Shown: positions 27,389-35,610 of the stretch, piece after piece
How positions within the stretch are numbered: position 1 is the first letter of the stretch
How the letters are laid out: each line of letters starts with the position of its first letter
Assembly (NCBI GenBank): GCA_000158655.1
Contig: EQ973344.1
Location: 412,193-476,192 of the forward strand
Direction: 5' to 3'
DNA from: [Clostridium] methylpentosum DSM 5476
Lineage (GTDB): Bacteria; Bacillota; Clostridia; Oscillospirales; Ruminococcaceae
Length of the DNA: 64,000 bases
The notes under the pieces: model-generated
What the model was told of the DNA's origin: nothing
The model's database searches: none
The model's input: the letters and a program-made list of their open reading frames with translations, nothing else
Position numbers and translations under genes: made by a program

Positions 27389-27898
27389 GTGACGGAAGCC
27401 CATACAAAAGAACTTATCAGTAAAGCATATGTAAATGCGCTTGCAGCTCGTGTTGGTATGACAGTGGCGAATTCGTCACTGGATTATGGCCTAGATGGTA
27501 CATTTAAGGATATAGAATATGATGTGGAGACTAAGGAATATGGCGAAACAGGATTTGGAATAGATTTCCAACTAAAAGCCACTGTCAATGCATTGCCTAA
27601 AAAGGGAGTTATAAAATACAGCTTAGAGGTTAAAAATTATCATAAGTTGATTAAAACTCATGTAGGAACTCCGAGAATTTTAATCGTTTATTCAATGCCA
27701 CGCGACAAAGATATGTGGTTAACAGTTAACGATAATGAAACTTTGCTGCGAAAATGTGCTTGGTGGTGTTCGTTACAGGGGTATCCAGAAGTCGAAAACA
27801 AAGAGCGAGTGGTAATTGAAATTCCATTGACACAACAATTGACACCAGAAGTACTTATTGAGTTAATGCAAAAAGTGAAAGAGGGTGTAGCGTTATGA
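27389..27898 (+). CDS. DUF4365 protein (PD-(D/E)XK nuclease-like), first gene of a putative two-gene defence cassette
   Basis: 169 residues, GTG start behind AAAAAGGTGG. The DUF4365 core is evident: SSLDYGLDGTFKDIEYD near residue 29-45 and GFGIDFQLKATVNALP near 55-70, giving the D...(D/Q)xK arrangement of PD-(D/E)XK folds, followed by LEVKNYHKL. Such proteins resemble restriction-type nucleases and occur in defence islands, but catalysis is unproven. The stop overlaps the next ATG by 4 bases, so translation is coupled. AT-rich compared with the chromosome, and inside the mobile element ends. Confidence 0.8.
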   Translation: MTEAHTKELISKAYVNALAARVGMTVANSSLDYGLDGTFKDIEYDVETKEYGETGFGIDFQLKATVNALPKKGVIKYSLEVKNYHKLIKTHVGTPRILIVYSMPRDKDMWLTVNDNETLLRKCAWWCSLQGYPEVENKERVVIEIPLTQQLTPEVLIELMQKVKEGVAL

Positions 27899-29028
27899 AA
27901 GATTTTATATATAGTTTTTACAACATAACCGCGTCCTCTATTGATAGATACTTGCAGTTTAATGGTTGGATAAGAAATTATAATTTTGCCAATCGAAACA
28001 TGATGGTTTATACTAGTAAAAATAATCGTCAAAAAACATTGGCTATACCCGCAAGTGAAGAATTTGAAGACTTTTATCCTATTTTGAGAGATGTAATTGG
28101 TCTACTACAAAAAAAAGAAAATCGTCCCGCAAATAATATTGTAAAAGATATAACTACCACTTTTATTGACCGTTTAGAGTTTCGAGTTATTTCTGAGATA
28201 ACCGAGGATGGAAAAATTCCACTTGAGTATGCAGCAGACTGTGTAGAAGGATTAAAGAACCTTATTTTATATTCAGTGTGTGCAGAACAATCTGCCCGTC
28301 CTATATGTTATCGAACAACAGATTATGCTAAAGCGTTACTCAATAAATTTAAGTTGGCTCAAACGGAAAAAGGAAGTTTTATTTTGAACGTCGATATTCA
28401 AGTAGTTGACGAAAATAATGAACAAATAGTGTTAGAAGGATGCGACATTCCAACTCCCTTTGAGCATAAAGTTATTGAAAGGATAGGAACGGCTATTAGT
28501 CAAGTAGACGCAATTGTGAACAATCAACGTCAATTGACTGAAATGGCGGAAACGGCATTTGAAAATGGTATTACTGCAAATATGTGTGATGCATTTCTAA
28601 AAATGCGTCCTGTTTCAGATACAGATAAAGTTACTACAACAATCCGTTATGCATCTTCGCTAACAAGACAAACCGGCCAGATTGAACAAATTGAAATGCG
28701 TACAAATCATTTTCTTGTCATTGATGAATTGGCAAAAATTTACCGTGATAAGATTGCTATTCAAGATGTCAGTCTTACTGGAATTATTCGTTCTCTATCA
28801 AAAAAAATTGATAATGATAGAGATTTAAAAACAATTAGATTGTATACTACTTTTGAAGGTGCATCGCGTACAGTAACTATTGTATTGTCAGATGAGCAAT
28901 ATCGTATAGCTTGTAACGCACATAGAGATGGTCTGGAGGTTTCCGTATCTGGTGAACTAGATATGAGTGAAAGATATTGGGTGATGAATAATGTTACAAG
29001 TTTTTCTCCAATTCATCAGAATGAATAA
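27895..29028 (+). CDS. Partner protein of the DUF4365 gene, unknown function
   Basis: 377 residues, no signal peptide or membrane segment. The N-terminal part has SSIDRYLQFNGWIRNY and LAIPASEEFEDFYPILRDVI; the central part contains KFKLAQTEKGSFILNVD; the C-terminal half (about 250-370) is beta-rich (LKTIRLYTTFEGASRTVTIV, LEVSVSGELDMSERYWVMN). I recall similar proteins beside DUF4365 genes in other phyla but know no function or name for them. Coupled to the gene before it by an ATGA overlap, so the two products probably act together. Confidence 0.6.
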   Translation: MKDFIYSFYNITASSIDRYLQFNGWIRNYNFANRNMMVYTSKNNRQKTLAIPASEEFEDFYPILRDVIGLLQKKENRPANNIVKDITTTFIDRLEFRVISEITEDGKIPLEYAADCVEGLKNLILYSVCAEQSARPICYRTTDYAKALLNKFKLAQTEKGSFILNVDIQVVDENNEQIVLEGCDIPTPFEHKVIERIGTAISQVDAIVNNQRQLTEMAETAFENGITANMCDAFLKMRPVSDTDKVTTTIRYASSLTRQTGQIEQIEMRTNHFLVIDELAKIYRDKIAIQDVSLTGIIRSLSKKIDNDRDLKTIRLYTTFEGASRTVTIVLSDEQYRIACNAHRDGLEVSVSGELDMSERYWVMNNVTSFSPIHQNE

Positions 29029-29048
29029 CAAATCAATTTAGAAATCGT

Positions 29049-29089
29049 AAAAATAGATAAGAAGCCTAACGGTTTCTTATCTATTTTTT
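29049..29089 (+). terminator. Intrinsic terminator of the DUF4365 cassette
   Basis: AAAATAGATAAGAA and its complement around about 10 bases, then a T-run. Ends the two-gene transcript. Confidence 0.8.
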
Positions 29090-29432
29090 CTATGTTATAT
29101 AAAATGATAGGATAGTGTGTTTTATCTTCAAGGATATACTGTATTTTCTAGTTCTGTTTTTATGACCTTGCAAATATAAAGTGTTACGCAGTAGAGTGCC
29201 CTTTTTAAGGGTATGAGTAGAAACCCCTTACCTTGCTGCTATAACGTCCTATAAACCGCATAAATTAAGGAAAAATTAACCTCTACTGCATAACATCGCA
29301 TAATGAATTATAGACGCGCAAGCGGTCTATCCGATTGCGCGCTTGGCTGCCACATAGCAAAGACGGAGAAAACCGTCAAGGACGCGAAGCGCGAAGTTTA
29401 TCCTTGACGGCTTTCTCTGGCTTTGCTACTTG
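29090..29432. other. Structured intergenic stretch
   Basis: Contains a 74-base hairpin at 29355-29428 (28-base arms from TAGCAAAG with few mismatches) and a smaller one with GCGCAA/TTGCGC at 29318-29340. No coding frame. Lies between the convergent defence cassette and the Tn916-like regulators. Confidence 0.5.
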
Positions 29433-29636
29433 CTACCTGTCAAAACGGAATTGCAGGATAGCTTTAATAAGCTGTGCTTTCAAACCTTCTTGAATATCAT
29501 CATTGATATGTCCTTGGTATTTTGACAGATACTTAATGCGTAGGCTATAATGTTTCAAAACTATGCCAATCGCTTCTGGCTCTCCGGCGACTGCCTTTTC
29601 AATGACCTCAAAAGGTATCAGCTTCTTGTTCCTCAT
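29433..29636 (-). CDS. Tn916-type helix-turn-helix protein (Orf8-like)
   Basis: 67 residues: PFEVIEKAVAGEPEAIGIVL then KHYSLRIKYLSKYQG and AQLIKAILQFRFDR. Matches the small HTH/sigma-like proteins that accompany the Orf7-type sigma factor in Tn916-family elements. Overlaps the sigma gene by 29 bases on the same strand. Probably tunes expression of the mobility genes. Confidence 0.8.
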   Translation of the reverse strand: MRNKKLIPFEVIEKAVAGEPEAIGIVLKHYSLRIKYLSKYQGHINDDIQEGLKAQLIKAILQFRFDR

Positions 29637-30066
29637 CTTTTAATCTCTCCATTTCTTTTCGTAGCTGTTTTAATGCCGCTAATTTCCAGTAATTCGCTGT
29701 ACTTCTGCTTCTTCCATACTCTTTTCCGATTTGAGTGTCGGTATAACCGAAGAAAAAGTACAGAAACAAAACATTGCGTCTTTGCTCGGTCAATTTTGAT
29801 AGTGCGTCAGCTAATCGCTTACTTGCGACAATAATTTTTTGCCCTTTTGCAACAAAGACACTAGGTCGGTCGTATTGCTCAAAATAAGTGTCCGTTGTAA
29901 ACGGTTCAAACGACGTTTCAGACATCAAGTATTCAAGTGATACTTCCCGTTTCTGTTTCCGTCCGAAGTCACGGTAAGCAGTCATTGCCGCATTATGGAG
30001 AACGACTTTACAAAAAGCGGCAAAGGTGTATTCGATATGCTCCTTGTATTCTTCCGAATAAATCAT
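29608..30066 (-). CDS. Sigma-70 family factor of the Tn916 Orf7 type
   Basis: 152 residues. FAAFCKVVLHNAAMTAYRDF (region 2-like), then KLTEQRRNVLFLYFFFGYTDTQIGKEYGRS and ANYWKLAALKQLRKEMERL (region 4). Matches the sigma factor conserved in the regulatory module of Tn916-like elements. Forms one unit with the HTH gene and likely activates element genes. Confidence 0.87.
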   Translation of the reverse strand: MIYSEEYKEHIEYTFAAFCKVVLHNAAMTAYRDFGRKQKREVSLEYLMSETSFEPFTTDTYFEQYDRPSVFVAKGQKIIVASKRLADALSKLTEQRRNVLFLYFFFGYTDTQIGKEYGRSRSTANYWKLAALKQLRKEMERLKDEEQEADTF

Positions 30067-30321
30067 CTAACTCACCCCCTTTCTTCCCAGTAGGGGGAAC
30101 AAGCGTCTAAATTGAAAACCACATGGGTGCTTGTACAATATGAGTTATCAGAACATACTAAATGATTTATAAATTCATCTTTATAGGCACAAAATCCCGT
30201 TGCAAATATTCGTCTTTTTTTAAGATGTCGTAATAATTAGGAAAAAACACCATAGACCTCCTTGCAATTAAAAAAGGAGCCGATAACCGCATTTTTACTC
30301 TGCGTGTTATCGGCTCTGCGT

Positions 30322-30495
30322 CTATGCGTCCGGCTCTTTGATAACGGATATATGTTTCATTTTTAAATTGATTAAAACTTCATTCCTGCATTTAGGACAG
30401 TAAAGTAAGAAATTCTTTAGTTCGGTATCTTTCCGTACCCTAATACGGGTTTTATTATGGCATATAGGGCATAATAGCCATTCTGCTTGCTTCAT
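30322..30495 (-). CDS. Cysteine-rich KTR domain protein
   Basis: 57 residues from ATG at 30495. Two CxxC knuckles (CPICHNKTRIR and CPKCRNEV) with the KTR motif mark a small zinc-ribbon protein commonly found just after resistance genes in Tn916-family elements. Its start overlaps the MATE stop (ATGA), so the two are coupled. Confidence 0.85.
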   Translation of the reverse strand: MKQAEWLLCPICHNKTRIRVRKDTELKNFLLYCPKCRNEVLINLKMKHISVIKEPDA

Positions 30496-31871
30496 GGTTG
30501 CCCCACGCTCCCTTCCGCATAATGTATCAGCTTTTTCTTCTCCCATGATTTACTTTTGAAATATATCAATCCGACAATTGCGGGTAATACAGGAGAAACA
30601 GCTTGACCGATATAGATACCTGTAAATCCAGTATGAATGACAAATGCTAAAACCCAACTTACAGATAACCGGACAAATACCGCGTCCAAAAGCGCATTTA
30701 TCATAGCAACATTTGCGGAGCCTATTCCGATAGCAAAAGAGTCAAATGTGTACATGGCTGCATAAATCAGACTGTTAATACCGCAACACATTCTTAGATA
30801 TAGAACGCCGTCTTTTATGACCTCCTGGCTTTCCGGCTCAAATAACATGATGATTTGTTCCGCAAATAATTGCACAATGATAATGGCAAGCAAAGTAACC
30901 GATACATTCAAATACAATCCAATTTTCGTCGTTTTTCTCACACGCTCTATATCGTTTGCCCCTGCATTCTGCCCGACCATAGCAGTAACAGCCTGTCCGA
31001 TTGCCCAACAGGGCATACCTGCAAATGTATTAACTTTAAGACCTACACCGGACGCTGCGGCAACAGATACGCCAAAATAGTTGAGCATTCCTGTAATTAG
31101 AAGATACGATATATTGACAATTACCATTTGGATAGCGGTAGGTAATCCGACTTTTAAAACAGTTATCAGTTTATCCGATTTGATAGCGAAGTTCTTTATC
31201 TTAAAATCAAAGACAAACTTTTTCCTTTTCAAGTGAATGATTGATACAAAAAGAGAAACACCCTGCGAAAAAATAGTTGCATAGGCGGCTCCTGCCGTTC
31301 CCATGTTAAAGAGGCCGACTAAAATCAGGTCTAATATGACGTTTACAACCGTTGCAATCGCCACAAAATATAGAGGACTTTTTGAATCCCCAAAGCCTTT
31401 CATAATAGAGCAAACTGCATTGTAACCAAACACAAATACAGTGCCGCAGCAGATGATTTTCATATATTCGCAAGCGTCTTGCATAGAAACCGCAGGAACA
31501 TTCAAAATATGGAAAAGCGGCTTATATACAATCAATCCGATTATCGTTACAATAAATGAAGCGATAAGGGATATTGCGAATAGTGTTCCAACTGTTTCAC
31601 TTTGTCCTTGTTCATCATTTGCCCCCTTATATTGAGCGATTAAAACGGTACCGCCCATTGTTACGCCGATACAAATTGAATTGATAATAAAACTTATCAT
31701 AGACGCATTGCTGATTGCTGCAAGACCTGTTTCCCCTACGATATTTCCAACAACAAGCATATCTACAATACTATAAAAAGATTGCAAAAGATTAGCAAGC
31801 AATAGAGGAAGTGCAAATATAATCAGCTTCTTCGGTACGCTTCCTGTTGTTAAATTCTGTTCTTCTTTCAT
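30492..31871 (-). CDS. MATE family efflux transporter, element cargo
   Basis: 459 residues from ATG at 31871 with AAAGGA 10 bases upstream. Twelve membrane segments; FALPLLLANLLQSFYSIVDM, VGNIVGETGLAAISNASMIS, and in the second half PCWAIGQAVTAMVGQNAGA and GIGSANVAMINALLDAV are MATE signatures. It occupies the position that tet(M) has in Tn916-like elements, upstream of KTR and the sigma and HTH genes. Expression appears to be set by the leader peptide and attenuator just upstream. Distinct in sequence from the chromosomal MATE at 25149. Likely exports a drug or toxic metabolite. Confidence 0.92.
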   Translation of the reverse strand: MKEEQNLTTGSVPKKLIIFALPLLLANLLQSFYSIVDMLVVGNIVGETGLAAISNASMISFIINSICIGVTMGGTVLIAQYKGANDEQGQSETVGTLFAISLIASFIVTIIGLIVYKPLFHILNVPAVSMQDACEYMKIICCGTVFVFGYNAVCSIMKGFGDSKSPLYFVAIATVVNVILDLILVGLFNMGTAGAAYATIFSQGVSLFVSIIHLKRKKFVFDFKIKNFAIKSDKLITVLKVGLPTAIQMVIVNISYLLITGMLNYFGVSVAAASGVGLKVNTFAGMPCWAIGQAVTAMVGQNAGANDIERVRKTTKIGLYLNVSVTLLAIIIVQLFAEQIIMLFEPESQEVIKDGVLYLRMCCGINSLIYAAMYTFDSFAIGIGSANVAMINALLDAVFVRLSVSWVLAFVIHTGFTGIYIGQAVSPVLPAIVGLIYFKSKSWEKKKLIHYAEGSVGQP

Positions 31872-31893
31872 TTTCTCAAAATCCTTTCTGAAT

Positions 31894-31934
31894 AAAAAAA
31901 GCAGAGGGTAGCCACGATACAGTGCGCCCTCTGC
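31894..31934 (-). terminator. Attenuator-type terminator ahead of the MATE gene
   Basis: GCAGAGGG and CCCTCTGC arms followed, in the gene direction, by seven T residues, ending 23 bases before the MATE start. Just upstream GCAGTAGGC/TCTGCTGCC arms could compete with it. Confidence 0.7.
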
Positions 31935-32036
31935 ATAACAAAAGGCAGCAGACAAAACATTGCCTACTGCCCGAACATCATAATGATATATACACGCGAA
32001 CAAAGCCCCACATGATAAGGTTATGTTGGAGCAAGC

Positions 32037-32135
32037 CTAAATATAAATGTTCTCGTGTCTTTTAGGCTCCGTACAATGTTTTGAAATATCAAATTGTGCG
32101 GAGCTGTATTCAATGCAAAATTTCCCAAATAACAT
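32037..32135 (-). CDS. Putative leader peptide of the MATE gene
   Basis: 32 codons starting MLFGKFCIEYSS behind AGAAAGGGTGAG, ending 100 bases before the attenuator. Its coding sequence overlaps a hairpin with GGCTCCG/CGGAGC arms at about 32064-32104. A short ORF with its own ribosome binding site, overlapping alternative hairpins and a terminator is the usual plan of drug-induced attenuation, as for tet(M). Unproven. Confidence 0.5.
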   Translation of the reverse strand: MLFGKFCIEYSSAQFDISKHCTEPKRHENIYI

Positions 32136-32458
32136 TGTACTCACCCTTTCTGAAAACTTATTACAAAATAATTATAGCGATTCCCATATGTGTTGTCAAT
32201 CGTCCTGCGGCTCAAAGCCCCATATTTAGTTACTGTTAAGTAAACATTGGCTTCCTTCTCTATCCGGCGTAACAGGGCATAAGAAATTATTTTAAAAATT
32301 TCTATCAAAACTTCGGCAAAACCGCCTTGTGCGGTGTAGTAGGTAGTGAAGAGAAAAAACAGAGGGTTTGGGAAACTTCCCAACAAGCAAAAATCGCCGC
32401 TGTCGGCAGACAGAAAACGGACGATTTTACGGAAAGGGTACCCCTTTCCTATGAATGA

Positions 32459-32476
32459 GTTTTAATAGGAACACTG
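32459..32476 (+). repeat. Probable left end of the inner conjugative element
   Basis: GTTTTAATAGGAACACTG resembles the inverted right-end sequence (GTTTTATTAGGAA, 4 extra bases, CACTG) at 55912-55933. Composition changes on the inner side of both copies. Confidence 0.45.
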
Positions 32477-32542
32477 TAATATCAAGGCTTTTCGGAGCCA
32501 GCAACCACAAAAAAATATTATTTGAGCTATCACATTACGCAG

Positions 32543-32578
32543 AAAGCCGTCCGGCATGAAAAAACGGGCGGCTTTTTT
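32543..32578 (+). terminator. Intrinsic terminator upstream of parB
   Basis: AAAGCCGTCCG and CGGGCGGCTTT arms followed by Ts; would block transcription entering the inner element from the left. Confidence 0.65.
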
Positions 32579-32670
32579 GCGTGGATAGCTGGGAGGGAGG
32601 CGAAAAAATAGTAACAAAGTTTTAGCGCAATATTTGTGCAACATTCACGAAATTAAAAAGGAGGTAACGA

Positions 32671-34179
32671 ATGGCAGACGAAAAATTGAACGTGAGCCCG
32701 GAGGAAAATCCCCAGCCCAGCTTGTTCGATACGGGCCCGGCGGATGCTCCTGCCCCGGAAACATCCGCGCCGGAGCCCCCGGCCCCGGAGAACATTCCCG
32801 AGCAGGCCGCCGTGGATGCGCCCGCCCAGGATGCCCCGGCGGGTGCTCCCGGCGAGGTGAGTGTATCCGCTGACCAGATTGAAAAGCTGATGGCGGAGCG
32901 GCGGGCGGCGGGACGTGCGGAGGTGGAAAAGAACGAGCCACCCGAACCGGAACAGCCGCCCACCCCGGCCCCGGAGGATAAGGCCGCCGGGGAAAAGGAG
33001 CCCGAGAAAAAGGGAAAGGCCGCCAAAGAGAAAACGCCCGAGCCGGATAAGTCCAAGGGCAGGCGAGGCCGCAAGCCCAAAGAAGAAAAAGCGGGGCCCG
33101 GTGAACCGGGAGGGACGGGTGCCCGCCGTGGCCGCCCGGCCAAGGCTGACAAGGCGGCCCCGGACAGGCCCCCGTCCCCACCTCGAGACAAAATGTCCCA
33201 AAGCAAGGGGGCCAAGGCCGCCACGGTAAAGGGCAGGGAAGAAGCCCCTGCCGCTCCCCAGCCTGCGCCGGAGCCGCCGCCCCAGCCCCGTGACGCGACC
33301 CGCGCTGAAAAGGAAGAGATTGTATATCTCAAACTTTCGGAGCTGTTCCCGTTCAAAGACCATCCTTTCGGTGTGCGGGACGATGCGGAAATGAAAGGGC
33401 TTGTGGAGTCGGTCAAGGACAACGGCGTACACCAGCCCGCGCTGGTGCGTCCCCGGGAGGGCGGGGGCTATGAAATCATCGCGGGCCACCGCCGCCAGCG
33501 GGCCAGTGAGCTGGCCGGGTTCGCCAATATGCCGTGTATCGTCCGCAACATGACGGACGATGAGGCCATCCTTGCGATGACGGACGACAATCTGCGCCAC
33601 CGGGAAAAGATTCTGCCGATGGAAAAGGCCCAGTCGCTGAAAATGCAGGTGGAGGCCATCAGCCATCAGGGGACGAAGATGGAGGGCGTGCCCGCCGGGG
33701 ACGTTGGAAAACGCTCCACGGAAATCGTGGGGGAGCGCAACGGCATGAACTACAAGCAGGTACAGCGGTATATCCGGCTGACCGAGCTTGTGCCGGAGCT
33801 CCAGTCTATGGTGAACGAGAAAAAGCTGTCTTTCACCCCCGCCGTGGAAATCTCGTTCATCAAGCCCAAAAACCAGAGGTTTATCGCCGTCTCCATTGAG
33901 GGCGAGCAGGCATCCCCCTCGCTCTCCCAGGCCCAGGAGCTCCGCAAGCTGGATAAGGAGGGGAAACTGAACGGCGATGTGATTGACGGCATTTTGAGCC
34001 GTGAGAAAAAGGAGGTAGACAAAGTGATTATTTCCGCCGCTGAACTGAACAAGTATTTCGGCAAGGACACCACGCCACGGGAGATGAAAGACCAGATTAT
34101 GTCCCTGCTGGATGCGTGGAAAGAGAAACAGCCCCCGGAGCGCACCGCGCCGGAGAAAAAGACTGACCGGGAAAAGTAA
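32671..34179 (+). CDS. parB: ParB/Spo0J-like partition protein with a long disordered N-terminus
   Basis: 502 residues, ATG behind AGGAGGTAACG. Residues 1-210 are a proline, alanine, lysine and glutamate-rich disordered region. The ParB N domain follows (YLKLSELFPFKDHPF, IIAGHRRQRASELAG, with the GxRRxRA CTP-binding motif near residue 275), then a helix-turn-helix region (STEIVGERNGMNYKQVQRYI, VPELQSMVNEKKLSFTPAVEI). First gene of the inner element; no ParA or replication gene is visible beside it. One copy of the 23-bp palindrome is inside the gene at 33181, in the disordered linker (RDKMSQ). Likely a DNA-binding organiser of the element. Confidence 0.88.
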   Translation: MADEKLNVSPEENPQPSLFDTGPADAPAPETSAPEPPAPENIPEQAAVDAPAQDAPAGAPGEVSVSADQIEKLMAERRAAGRAEVEKNEPPEPEQPPTPAPEDKAAGEKEPEKKGKAAKEKTPEPDKSKGRRGRKPKEEKAGPGEPGGTGARRGRPAKADKAAPDRPPSPPRDKMSQSKGAKAATVKGREEAPAAPQPAPEPPPQPRDATRAEKEEIVYLKLSELFPFKDHPFGVRDDAEMKGLVESVKDNGVHQPALVRPREGGGYEIIAGHRRQRASELAGFANMPCIVRNMTDDEAILAMTDDNLRHREKILPMEKAQSLKMQVEAISHQGTKMEGVPAGDVGKRSTEIVGERNGMNYKQVQRYIRLTELVPELQSMVNEKKLSFTPAVEISFIKPKNQRFIAVSIEGEQASPSLSQAQELRKLDKEGKLNGDVIDGILSREKKEVDKVIISAAELNKYFGKDTTPREMKDQIMSLLDAWKEKQPPERTAPEKKTDREK

Positions 34180-34259
34180 GCCTTGAGACATTTTGTCCCA
34201 AGGCTTTTCTCTTTCCCGCGCCCCTCCCCCGCGTCCTGCATGGCGTTCTTTTAGAGAGG

Positions 34260-34420
34260 GGCTCTGGTGGTATATCCCCCGTCGCCGCCTGCTACTGAGC
34301 ACAGCCGGGAGTGGGCAGTCAAGGGGCGGAACGCCCGCCGCCTGCGGCGGCCTGCCCTTGACGGCCCGCCCCGGCTGTGCCACCCCTCCCGGCACGGCGG
34401 GGGATATATCCTCCAGAGCC
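34260..34420. other. 161-bp nested inverted repeat after parB
   Basis: Outer arms GGCTCTGG-GGTATATCCCCC (34260-34280) pair with 34400-34420; next GCACAGCCGGG (34299-34309) with 34370-34380; then GGGCAGTCAAGGG (34313-34325) with 34355-34367; the tip is GCCGCC-TGC-GGCGGC. The single strand would fold into one long rod. Fills most of the 319-base gap between parB and the next gene. Confidence 0.75.
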
Positions 34421-34498
34421 GCCCCCTTTCCCATGAATGGGAAAGGGCGGGGGGATAGGGCTGAACGACAACTATCAAAATATCGGAGGTAAACGACT

Positions 34499-34840
34499 AT
34501 GAAACGACCCCTTGCTTACATCACCGCCGCTTGGTATGGCGGCGACACGGAAAACGCAGAGCTTGCCGCGCAGTACTGCCGGGCGGTTTACGATGCGGGC
34601 TTTGCCCCTATCTGCCCCGCGCTGTTTCTGCCCCTTTTCCTCAATGACGCGGTTCCCGAGGAACACAAGAGCAGCATCGACATTGGCCGTGACCTGCTCC
34701 GCCGCTCCCGGGTGCTGGTGGTGTGCGGGCATACCGTCACCGAGTCCATGAAGAACGACATTGCCGTGGCCCAGCGGCTGGGCATCACCGCCACCACCCT
34801 TGAGGGCATCCTGACCGTCAAGGGCCAGGGCCGCCGCTGA
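34499..34840 (+). CDS. DUF4406/DUF7768-like protein (nucleoside 2-deoxyribosyltransferase fold)
   Basis: 113 residues behind ATCGGAGG. PLAYITAAWYGGDTENAELA at the start, DAGFAPICPALFLPLF in the middle and LLRRSRVLVVCGHTVTESMKNDIAVAQRLG near the end are typical of the small Rossmann-like family related to nucleoside deoxyribosyltransferases, common in conjugative elements. Role unknown. One base separates it from ardA. Confidence 0.78.
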   Translation: MKRPLAYITAAWYGGDTENAELAAQYCRAVYDAGFAPICPALFLPLFLNDAVPEEHKSSIDIGRDLLRRSRVLVVCGHTVTESMKNDIAVAQRLGITATTLEGILTVKGQGRR

Positions 34841-34841
34841 C

Positions 34842-35549
34842 ATGGCCGCGCTGTTCGAGGCGCACGTCACCAACCTTGGGAAATACAACGAGGGAGTGCT
34901 GGCCAGGGAGCCGCTTTCGTTCCCCGCCAGCCCCCAGGCGGTGCAGGCGCTCTTAAAGGACATAGGCGTGGACGGCATACGCTACGAGGAAATTTTTATT
35001 GCCAGCTATGACTTCGGCGGCATCCTGCCGGAGCTTTCGGAGCATCTCGGTGAATACGAAAGTCTGGACGAGCTGAACCATCTGGCCTGCCTGCTCTCGG
35101 AAATGGCCCCGGACGATTTTGAAAAATTCGGCGCGGCCCTCAGCATGGGAACGCATACCTCCAGCTTGGCGGACATCATCAACCTTGCGGAAAATCTGGA
35201 GTATTTTGAATTTTACCCGGATATTGAAAACGAGGACGATTTGGGCCGCTATTATGCGGAGGACTTGCCAATCCCCGCCGAACTGAAAGACTATGTTGAC
35301 TATGAGTCATACGGGCGGGACATATCCACCAACGAAAACGGCCACTTTTCCCACGGCGGCTATATTATCCAGACTGATACCCTCAAAGAAATCTACCACG
35401 GGACAGAGGACATTCCCAAAGAGCACAAGATTTTTGCCCTCCCCCAGCTCTCCATCCGGGAGCAGATGGCCGCCTACAAGGAAGTGATTGACCGCTTTCC
35501 CTCTGCGGCTGACCGGGCCCGCCCGGAGCCGGGGCGGGAGGAGCGGTGA
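34842..35549 (+). CDS. ardA: Antirestriction protein ArdA
   Basis: 235 residues. AHVTNLGKYNEGVLAREPLSF at the N-terminus, YEEIFIASYDF, and LDELNHLACLLSEM are ArdA landmarks; the protein is acidic throughout (DIENEDDLGRYYAED, YVDYESYGRD), mimicking B-form DNA. Blocks type I restriction enzymes in the recipient during entry of the element. Followed directly by a copy of the palindrome at 35550. Confidence 0.88.
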   Translation: MAALFEAHVTNLGKYNEGVLAREPLSFPASPQAVQALLKDIGVDGIRYEEIFIASYDFGGILPELSEHLGEYESLDELNHLACLLSEMAPDDFEKFGAALSMGTHTSSLADIINLAENLEYFEFYPDIENEDDLGRYYAEDLPIPAELKDYVDYESYGRDISTNENGHFSHGGYIIQTDTLKEIYHGTEDIPKEHKIFALPQLSIREQMAAYKEVIDRFPSAADRARPEPGREER

Positions 35550-35610
35550 CTTCGAGACATTTTGTCCCAAAGGCCGGAGGGCTATCCCCCATGAAAGGAG
35601 GCGGTTCTGA

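Larger units (their letters stand above)
32136..32670. other. Junction region between the outer and inner elements
   Basis: An 81-residue minus-strand frame at 32141-32386 lacks a ribosome binding site and any recognisable domain. At 32459-32476 lies GTTTTAATAGGAACACTG, matched inverted at 55912-55933. An intrinsic terminator (AAAGCCGTCCG/CGGGCGGCTTTTTT) is at 32543-32578. The sharp rise in GC content starts after 32660. Confidence 0.45.

Noticed and set aside
32141..32386. 81-residue minus-strand frame
   Set aside because: No ribosome binding site or known domain; it overlaps the last bases before the leader-peptide region and looks like element spacer sequence.
32653..34434. 593-residue minus-strand frame opposite parB
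   Set aside because: Antisense shadow produced by GC-rich codon bias; the plus strand carries ParB motifs in the expected order.
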